The position numbers and the translations under genes were made by a program. 40,195 nucleotides of DNA from Gemmatimonadota bacterium (GTDB lineage: Bacteria > Gemmatimonadota > Gemmatimonadetes > Gemmatimonadales > Gemmatimonadaceae). Of this stretch, positions 35,148-40,195 are shown piece by piece. Positions within the stretch are counted from its first letter, which is position 1. Each line of letters opens with the position of its first letter. The notes under the pieces are model-generated. The model was not told the DNA's origin and ran no database searches. It was given only the letters and a program-made list of their open reading frames with translations. The DNA lies in NCBI GenBank assembly GCA_016194585.1, contig JACQBG010000014.1, positions 1-40,195 on the forward strand, written 5' to 3'.

Positions 35148-35182
35148 TCCCGTATCTTGCCGCGCGGTCGCGGCGCGCGCAA

Positions 35183-36007
35183 TCAGGCGGGCGCCCGCTC
35201 GTCCTTGCGGAACCGGCGCACCTGCGACATCAGCATCTTCTCGAGGCGGCGCGGCCACAGGCGCGTGAACAGCCACGCCGTCCGCGCGATCTTGGGGAGC
35301 ACCACGAGCTCGTCGTTGCGCATGACGCCGGCGAGCAGCTCGTCGACCGACGCGTCGAGCGGCGCGATCGGGAACGGGACGCTCCGCTTGACCGAGATCT
35401 GCGAGGTGCCGGCCGTCACGGCGGCGGCGTAGATCCCCGTGTCGATGAATCCGGGGCAGAGCGCCGTGACCTTCACGCCGAGCGCCGCTCCCTCCACGCG
35501 CAGCGCGCGCGAGAGCGCGACGACGCCGGCCTTGGCCGCGGCGTATGGCGCCAGCAGCGGCGCGACGACGAGCCCCGCGAGCGACGCGGTGTTCACGATG
35601 TGCCCCGAGCCCTGCCGTACCATGATCGGATACGCGGCCTGCACGCCGTGGATCACGCCGAGCAGGTTCACGTCGAGCACGAGCTTCCACTGCTCGAGCG
35701 TCGCGTCACGCACCTCGCCGCGGAACCCGATGCCGGCGTTATTGAACACATAGTCGAGGTGTCCGTGCCGCTCGGCGGCGCCCTCGATGGCGGCGCGCAC
35801 GGCGTCGGCCTGCGTGACGTCGAGCGTCAGCGCCTCGGCCCGGCAGTTCCGCGCGCGGAGCCCGGCCGCGACGGCCTCCGCGCCGGTGCCGTTGATGTCG
35901 GTCGCGACGATGACGGCGCCCTGCGCGCCGAGCTTCTCGGCGATCGCGCGTCCGATGCCCGACGACGCCCCCGTGATGAACACGACCTTGTTCGAGAACA
36001 CCGACAC
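35183..36007 (-). CDS. Short-chain dehydrogenase/reductase
   Basis: 274 residues of the classical SDR family: cofactor loop TGASSGIGRAIA, acidic DINGT after the second strand (pointing to NAD), NNAG, catalytic Ser in NTASLAG, and YxxxK in PYAAAKAGV. An extended C-terminal tail (about 40 residues, basic, RLWPRRLEKMLM) may touch the membrane. The substrate is unknown; the operon suggests a sugar or polyol derivative. The start is GTG at 36007, a few residues before the cofactor loop; a second GTG lies six bases further in. It is divergent from the HemJ-like gene with an 89-bp gap. Confidence 0.9.
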   Translation of the reverse strand: MSVFSNKVVFITGASSGIGRAIAEKLGAQGAVIVATDINGTGAEAVAAGLRARNCRAEALTLDVTQADAVRAAIEGAAERHGHLDYVFNNAGIGFRGEVRDATLEQWKLVLDVNLLGVIHGVQAAYPIMVRQGSGHIVNTASLAGLVVAPLLAPYAAAKAGVVALSRALRVEGAALGVKVTALCPGFIDTGIYAAAVTAGTSQISVKRSVPFPIAPLDASVDELLAGVMRNDELVVLPKIARTAWLFTRLWPRRLEKMLMSQVRRFRKDERAPA

Positions 36008-36096
36008 TGCGCGCTCCGGCGGTGGGGATGGCTGGACGATGCGCGCCGGCCGCGGGGCGCACAAGCCTTGTGCGCTGAAGCACGCGCGGTTTGGTT

Positions 36097-36531
36097 ATGC
36101 GCGTGACGTTCCTCTGGCTGAAAGCCCTCCACATCCTCGCCGTCATCACATGGATGGCGGGAGTGTTCTACATCTACCGGCTGTTCGCCTTCCACGTCGC
36201 GCGGCGCGACTCGGCCGACGCGACGGCGCTGCTCCGGGTGATGGAGCGCCGGATGCTGCGCGTGGTGATGTGGCCCGGCGCGGCGCTCTCGCTCGCCCTC
36301 GGCCTCGCGCTTCTCGGCATGCGGATGGATTACCTGTCGCAGCACTGGTTCCAGCTCAAGCTGGCCGCCGTCGCCGGGATGCTCGCCTACAACGCCCACG
36401 CCGAATACACCGCCCGCCGTTTCGCCCGCGGGGAGTATTTCCTCACCGAGGTGCAGAACCGGCTTATGCACGTCGTGCCGACGGTCCTACTCGGCGTGAT
36501 CGTGGTGATGGTGGTGGTGCGGCCGTTCTAG
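36097..36531 (+). CDS. hemJ: HemJ-like membrane protein (protoporphyrinogen oxidase family)
   Basis: 144 residues with four hydrophobic helices (about 3-22, 48-70, 82-100 and 124-142). The start LWLKALHILAVITWMAGVFY has the His and Trp typical of HemJ, and YLSQHWFQLKLAAV keeps the conserved Lys region. HemJ oxidises protoporphyrinogen IX in haem synthesis; CopD-like copper proteins share the fold and are the alternative. The ATG at 36097 is taken over a TTG two codons upstream. The gene ends just before the long palindrome at 36554 and converges on the DinB-like gene. Confidence 0.75.
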   Translation: MRVTFLWLKALHILAVITWMAGVFYIYRLFAFHVARRDSADATALLRVMERRMLRVVMWPGAALSLALGLALLGMRMDYLSQHWFQLKLAAVAGMLAYNAHAEYTARRFARGEYFLTEVQNRLMHVVPTVLLGVIVVMVVVRPF

Positions 36532-36553
36532 CTTCGTGGACGGGACAGTTCTA

Positions 36554-36705
36554 CTGCCTGGCCACGGATCTCACGGATCGGAACGAGCGATCACTGCGGA
36601 TACGACAAATGAAATGGGAACGACGGCGTGAGTTCACGCTGTCGTTCCCATTTCATTCATCCGTGGCGATCGCCGGTTCCGATCCGTGAAATCCGTGTCC
36701 AGCAG
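36554..36705. repeat. Long imperfect palindrome, MITE-like
   Basis: The whole 152-bp stretch folds back on itself around GCGTGA-GT-TCACGC (36626-36639). The arms share CACGGATCTCACGGATCGG-like blocks at the outside and AAATGAAATGGGAACGAC / GTCGTTCCCATTTCATT near the centre, with a few mismatches and one small gap. It fills the space between convergent genes. It carries no gene. It may terminate transcription in both directions. Confidence 0.88.
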
Positions 36706-36726
36706 TCGCCGTGGCGCGAACGACGA

Positions 36727-37272
36727 CTACATGCCCGGCTTCATGCTCCACGGCGGCACGATGCCGTTGGTGCGGGCGTAGGCGATCGACTGGCCGAGGT
36801 GCTCGCCGGCGTGCTCGAGGTTGAACGTCAGGTACCCGCGGTAGGTGAACGTCGAGCCGAACACCTTGAGGGCCTTCTCGGCGTCCGCGTCGGACATCTT
36901 CATCACCGCGTCGGCGAACGCGTCGAAGCCGCCCTGCATGGTGGCGATCACCTTCTCCTTCGAATCGGGGCAGTTCTCGACCGTCTTGGGATCGATGCTG
37001 GCCGGCACCTTGCCGCCGATCTCCTTGCCGAGCATGTAGTTGTCGCCGCCGATGTGGAGGAACACCTCGCACACCGAGCGCACCCCCTTGCCCGGGCGCC
37101 ACGAGTACTTCTCCCACGGCGTGGCCTTCGCGAGTTGCTCGTACTTCGATTCCACGCCTTTCCACTGGCCGAGGAACTCGGCCCGAAAGCCGCTCTTCGG
37201 CGCCTGAGCCTGAAGCGCGGGCGTGGCGACAGCGACAGCGGTGATCAGGGTGAACATCCGGGGGAGACGCAT
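36727..37272 (-). CDS. Exported DinB-like protein
   Basis: 181 residues with a signal peptide (MRLPRMFTLITAVAVATPALQAQ). The four-helix DinB fold is suggested by EFLGQWKGVESKYEQLAKA, VCEVFLHIGGDNYMLG and TFNLEHAGEHLGQSIAYART, which supply the three His of the usual metal site. DinB-superfamily members bind metal and some act as thiol transferases; an exported member has unknown function. The WRPGKGVRSV segment before the first His is the common pattern in this family. The gene stands alone between a palindromic element and a serine hydrolase gene read in the same direction. Confidence 0.88.
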   Translation of the reverse strand: MRLPRMFTLITAVAVATPALQAQAPKSGFRAEFLGQWKGVESKYEQLAKATPWEKYSWRPGKGVRSVCEVFLHIGGDNYMLGKEIGGKVPASIDPKTVENCPDSKEKVIATMQGGFDAFADAVMKMSDADAEKALKVFGSTFTYRGYLTFNLEHAGEHLGQSIAYARTNGIVPPWSMKPGM

Positions 37273-37346
37273 CGAACACTCCAGTGATGAGGTACAGGGG
37301 GAACTTCGTACAGCCCTACGAACACGGTAGTACCCGGTTTCGTTCG

Positions 37347-38906
37347 TCAGGGTCGCTTGGGCGGCACCGGACGGAGCGCCAGGTCCTGGAAATCGAAACT
37401 GAAATCGGTCCCCGGGGTCGGGGTCATGCGCACGGCGGTCACGGCGCCGTTCGCCACCACGAAATTGACGAACGCGTCGGCGCGAAGGGAGCGGTCGTTC
37501 CAGCGCGCGATGAAGGCGTCGCCCTTCTGGTGTTCGAGGGTGCCGGCGAGCTCCGGTGTGTGGCTGAACCGAATCGTCAGCCGGCCGCCCTCGCTCCGCA
37601 CGATCACGTCGCCGTACCAGGCGTCGCGGTAGGTCATCGCGTACTTCGTCAACGGCAGGGTCGGTCGCACGGTGGTGTCGCGGGCGGTCGCCTTCGTCGT
37701 CGCCGTCGCGAGATGCGCGGCGGCCTCGTCGGCCTGCTTCTTGTAGGCGGCGAGCCAGTCGTGCGGCGGCGCACCGAGGTAGTGGTCGAGCACCGGGAGC
37801 GTGATGGAGCGGAACGCTTCCGTCGATTCCTGGTTCGTGAGCACCGCGACGCCGAGGCGCTGGTCGGGGATCATGAGGATCTCGGAGACGTACCCGGGAA
37901 GCCCGCCCGTGTGGTTGAGCATCTTGAAGCCGCGGTAGTCTCGCGTGCCGAAGCCCAGAGCGTACAGGCTGTAGTTCGAGCGCAGTGGCGCGAACTCGCC
38001 GGTGGGCACGCCGAACGGCGTCGGCGTGACGCCGGTCCAGAGCTGCCGCGCCGAGCGCGGCGTGAAGAGCCGGGTGCCGTCGGGGGTGCGCCCCGAGTCG
38101 AGCTGCGTGATCATCCACCGTGCGATGTCGGCGGCGCCGCTGTTGATGCCGCCCGCCGGGTTCGTGTTGTCGCTGGTCATCGGCGGCACGATCCGGACCT
38201 TGCCGTCGACCACGGCGTGCGTGGTCGCGACGTCGCCGCCGCGCATCGCGTCGGCGTGGCGCACGGTGCTGTGGGTCATCCCCACCGGCGCGAGGATCTC
38301 GTTCGCCACGAAGTCCTCCCACGAGCGCCCGCTCACCTTCTCGATCAGCTCGCCGGCGACGAGGTAGAGCACGTTGTCGTACGCATAGGCGCTGCGGAAC
38401 GACGTCGCCGGCTTGATGTAGCGCAGCCGGTGCATGATCTCGGCGCGCGTGTACGTCGAGGCCGGCCACCAGAGCAGGTCGCCCGCGCCGAGGCCGAGCC
38501 CGCTCCGGTGCACGAGCAGGTCGCGCACCGTCATCTCGCGCGTGACGAACGGCTCGTACATCGCGAAGTCGGGGAGGTAGCGCCGCACCGGCGCGTCCCA
38601 CTCGATCTTGCCACGCTCGACTAGGATGGCGAGCGCCGTCGCCGTGAACGCCTTGGTGTTCGAGGCGATGCCGAACCGGGTGAACGGCCCCACGGGGGCC
38701 GGATCGCCGAGCGTCTTCACGCCGTAGCCCTTGGCGAGGACGACCTGCCCGTCCTTCACGATGGCGACCGCGGCGCCGGGCACCTGGAAGGTGGCGAGCA
38801 CCTTCGCGACGTAGGCGTCGAAGTCCGGCGGCGGCGGCGCGGGCTGCTGCGCGGCGAGGGGCGTGGCGAGGGCGGCAGCGATCGGGAGGAGACGGAGATG
38901 GCGCAT
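37347..38906 (-). CDS. Exported class C beta-lactamase-fold serine hydrolase with C-terminal domain
   Basis: 519 residues. A signal peptide (residues 1-20, ending AAQQ) is followed by a Pro-rich linker. The catalytic motifs are SxxK in GIASNTKAFT (about residue 83), YxN as AYDN (about 170), and HTG in LNHTGGLPGYVSE (about 334). The last about 120 residues form a separate beta-rich domain (YRDAWYGDVIVRSEGGRL), as in the DUF3471-bearing hydrolases. It probably cleaves D-amino-acid peptides or esters in the periplasm. It differs clearly from the hydrolase at 29358 in length and motifs. Confidence 0.92.
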   Translation of the reverse strand: MRHLRLLPIAAALATPLAAQQPAPPPPDFDAYVAKVLATFQVPGAAVAIVKDGQVVLAKGYGVKTLGDPAPVGPFTRFGIASNTKAFTATALAILVERGKIEWDAPVRRYLPDFAMYEPFVTREMTVRDLLVHRSGLGLGAGDLLWWPASTYTRAEIMHRLRYIKPATSFRSAYAYDNVLYLVAGELIEKVSGRSWEDFVANEILAPVGMTHSTVRHADAMRGGDVATTHAVVDGKVRIVPPMTSDNTNPAGGINSGAADIARWMITQLDSGRTPDGTRLFTPRSARQLWTGVTPTPFGVPTGEFAPLRSNYSLYALGFGTRDYRGFKMLNHTGGLPGYVSEILMIPDQRLGVAVLTNQESTEAFRSITLPVLDHYLGAPPHDWLAAYKKQADEAAAHLATATTKATARDTTVRPTLPLTKYAMTYRDAWYGDVIVRSEGGRLTIRFSHTPELAGTLEHQKGDAFIARWNDRSLRADAFVNFVVANGAVTAVRMTPTPGTDFSFDFQDLALRPVPPKRP

Positions 38907-38940
38907 CAGAGAGTTGTGAGTGCGAGGGACTGCGCTGTGT

Positions 38941-39010
38941 CGTTCATCGTGCTTCGTTCATCGTGCATCGTGCATCGTCGGTCGACGATTGACGATACAC
39001 GATACACCGT
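38941..39010. repeat. ATCGTGC-type repeat and hairpin
   Basis: CGTTCATCGTGC occurs twice (38941-38952 and 38955-38966), followed by further ATCGTGC copies, the palindrome ATCGTCG-GT-CGACGAT, then GACGATACACGATACACC, which mirrors the left side with C/T differences. It fills most of the gap between the VOC gene (ends at 39011) and the serine hydrolase gene (starts at 38906). Confidence 0.7.
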
Positions 39011-39400
39011 TCACTTCGTCTCTCCCACTCGTTCCTCCATGAACGCCATCAGGTTCCCCTCGGTGTCGCGCCAGAACGACATCCAGAGTTCGTGATCGGG
39101 CATCCGCGTGATGAGGTGCGGCGCGCTCTCGACCTTCGCGCCCCCCGCGGCGAGCGCCGCGGTGGCGCCGTCGAGGTCGGCGGTGCGGAAGTACACCACG
39201 GAGCCGGGAGGCGCGAGTTCAGGCTGTTCGACGGGCGTCAGCATGAGCCGTACCTCGCCGCAACGGAAGAACGCGAGGTTCGGCGCGGCGAACAGGAACG
39301 GGAGGCCGACCACGTCACGGTAGAACGCGGTGGCCCGCGCGACGTCGTGACAGGGGATGGCGATCTGGCCGATGTTCTTGATGGACGGTCGGGGGGACAT
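39011..39400 (-). CDS. VOC-fold (glyoxalase-like) protein
   Basis: 129 residues. The two modules are IGQIAIPCHDVARATAFYRD and SVVYFRTADLDGATAALAAG, with the ending FWRDTEGNLMAFMEE, the common VOC motif region. The likely metal ligands are His18 (or nearby) and the C-terminal Glu. The start IKNIGQIAI and the LPFLFAAPNLAFFRCGEVRL strand resemble methylmalonyl-CoA-epimerase-like and lactoylglutathione-lyase-like small proteins; the substrate is unknown. The gene follows 31 bp after the carboxypeptidase-regulatory-like gene on the same strand. Confidence 0.9.
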   Translation of the reverse strand: MSPRPSIKNIGQIAIPCHDVARATAFYRDVVGLPFLFAAPNLAFFRCGEVRLMLTPVEQPELAPPGSVVYFRTADLDGATAALAAGGAKVESAPHLITRMPDHELWMSFWRDTEGNLMAFMEERVGETK

Positions 39401-39431
39401 GGCGGCTCCGGTCGCTGAGAGGGGGGAGAAT

Positions 39432-40195
39432 CTACTGCGAACCGCCCGGCATCGGCGCCGGACGCCGGATGATCAACGGCACACGCAGCGCGCCGAGAGA
39501 CGGGTCGACGCGCACGCGCGCCAACGGCGACGCGCGCCCATCGCCGAGCGCGCGGAGCTCGAGCGGACGATCGCGAGGCACGCCACAGGCGCGCCACCGT
39601 CCGTCGCCGTCGGCCGTGATGTCGGCGGACGACGTGGTCGCCTCCACCCGGCCATCGGCGACGACACGCGCGCGCGGCGGGTACGACAGCGCGACGGTCG
39701 CCCCGGCGACGGGGCGGCCGGCATCGTCGGTCACCGTGCCGAAGAGCATCGCCGGAAGCGGCTCGCCGGCCGGTTGGGCACGCGGACGGCCGCATTGTCG
39801 AGCGACCAGCGCTTCGACCGACGGGAGCGCGACGGTGTCGACGCGCGCGACATCCCTGATCTCGACGTCCCGCTCGATCGGCGAGAGGCGCGCCTCTCGC
39901 ATCATCGGCGTCGAGACGGCGACGTGATAGCGCCCCGGCAGCACGTGCATGAGTTGTGCCGCCCCGGCACTGTCGGCCGTGGCGACGTAGCCGCTGCCCG
40001 TCAGCTCCACGGTCGCGCCGGCGAGCACGGTGAGCGTGTCGGCGCGGCGGAGCCGCGCGCCCCACGTCGCGCCGCCGCCGTCGTACAGCAGCTGCCCGGC
40101 GCGCCGGATCTCGGCCACCTCGCCTCCCGACACGAAGATCGCCCGCGGCACGAGCCGATCGCCGTCGCCCATACTGGAGCGCACGCTCCCGATCC
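39432..40195 (-). CDS. Carboxypeptidase-regulatory-like domain protein, C-terminal part (5' end outside window)
   Basis: About 254 residues are present, and the frame is open to the window edge. Two beta-sandwich repeats are visible: DTLTVLAGATVELTGSGYV ... VLPGRYHVAVSTPMM, and LFGTVTDDAGRPVAGATVAL near the middle, which is the typical CarboxypepD_reg pattern. Between them is VDTVALPSVEALVARQCG. Such repeats occur in exported proteins and in TonB-receptor-like proteins, usually binding or scaffolding. The first portion could belong to a larger protease or receptor outside the window. No enzymatic motif is seen. Confidence 0.75.
   Translation of the reverse strand, partial: IGSVRSSMGDGDRLVPRAIFVSGGEVAEIRRAGQLLYDGGGATWGARLRRADTLTVLAGATVELTGSGYVATADSAGAAQLMHVLPGRYHVAVSTPMMREARLSPIERDVEIRDVARVDTVALPSVEALVARQCGRPRAQPAGEPLPAMLFGTVTDDAGRPVAGATVALSYPPRARVVADGRVEATTSSADITADGDGRWRACGVPRDRPLELRALGDGRASPLARVRVDPSLGALRVPLIIRRPAPMPGGSQ

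Overview
The window is a GC-rich, densely packed bacterial chromosome segment holding about 31 protein-coding genes, one gene interrupted by a stop codon, and several hairpin-forming repeats. I see no rRNA, tRNA, CRISPR array, transposase or phage gene. A TamA/TamB pair indicates a diderm (outer-membrane) cell. The many exported hydrolases with the ending A-Q at the signal cleavage site, the GMC dehydrogenase with a Tat-exported small subunit, the DUF1080 protein and the class C serine hydrolases resemble Gemmatimonadota genomes. That assignment is an inference from gene style; Acidobacteriota or a related phylum is possible.

Layout. 1-820: C-terminal part of the helicase HrpB. 862-7424: tamA and tamB, the outer-membrane translocation and assembly module. 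7479-9520: mscL with a C-terminal zinc ribbon, a DUF4126 membrane protein, a VOC-fold protein and a GNAT acetyltransferase. 9603-13646: a tight plus-strand operon of DUF1080 protein, MFS permease, CutC and a sensor histidine kinase. 13672-15881: minus-strand GDP-L-fucose synthase gene, with an in-frame TGA, overlapping a methyltransferase-like/glycosyltransferase fusion. 16134-18727: homospermidine synthase and an ornithine-type decarboxylase, a polyamine operon. 18888-19517: two small unrecognised proteins. 19578-28371: a long minus-strand run of two M1 metallopeptidases, acetamidase/formamidase, amidohydrolase, Gfo/Idh/MocA oxidoreductase and proline dehydrogenase. 28625-31678: two toxin-antitoxin type modules (HigBA, and DUF4258 plus MqsA-like) on either side of a class C serine hydrolase; each module follows an AT-rich promoter. 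31710-36007: minus-strand operon of SDR, Tat-exported TIM-barrel isomerase, GMC oxidoreductase and gluconate 2-dehydrogenase subunit 3-like protein. 36097-40195: HemJ-like membrane protein, DinB-like protein, a second serine hydrolase, a second VOC protein and the end of a protein with a carboxypeptidase-regulatory-like domain.

How the genes fit together. The GMC/subunit-3/TIM-barrel operon and the DUF1080/MFS pair look like two parts of a periplasmic 3-keto-glycoside pathway: oxidation at C3, non-hydrolytic cleavage, then uptake and isomerisation. They lie about 20 kb apart. The M1 peptidases, amidase, amidohydrolase and proline dehydrogenase fit use of peptides and amides. The decarboxylase would make putrescine for homospermidine synthase.

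The most unusual features are repeats. A composite repeat is read through in frame inside the signal peptide of the acetamidase. A sister copy forms a 34-bp-stem hairpin whose base contains the start codon of the next gene. An approximately 150-bp palindrome lies between two convergent genes, and a fragment sharing a 12-mer with it lies at 26.6 kb. Together with the in-frame TGA in the fucose synthase gene, these are the main points to verify.
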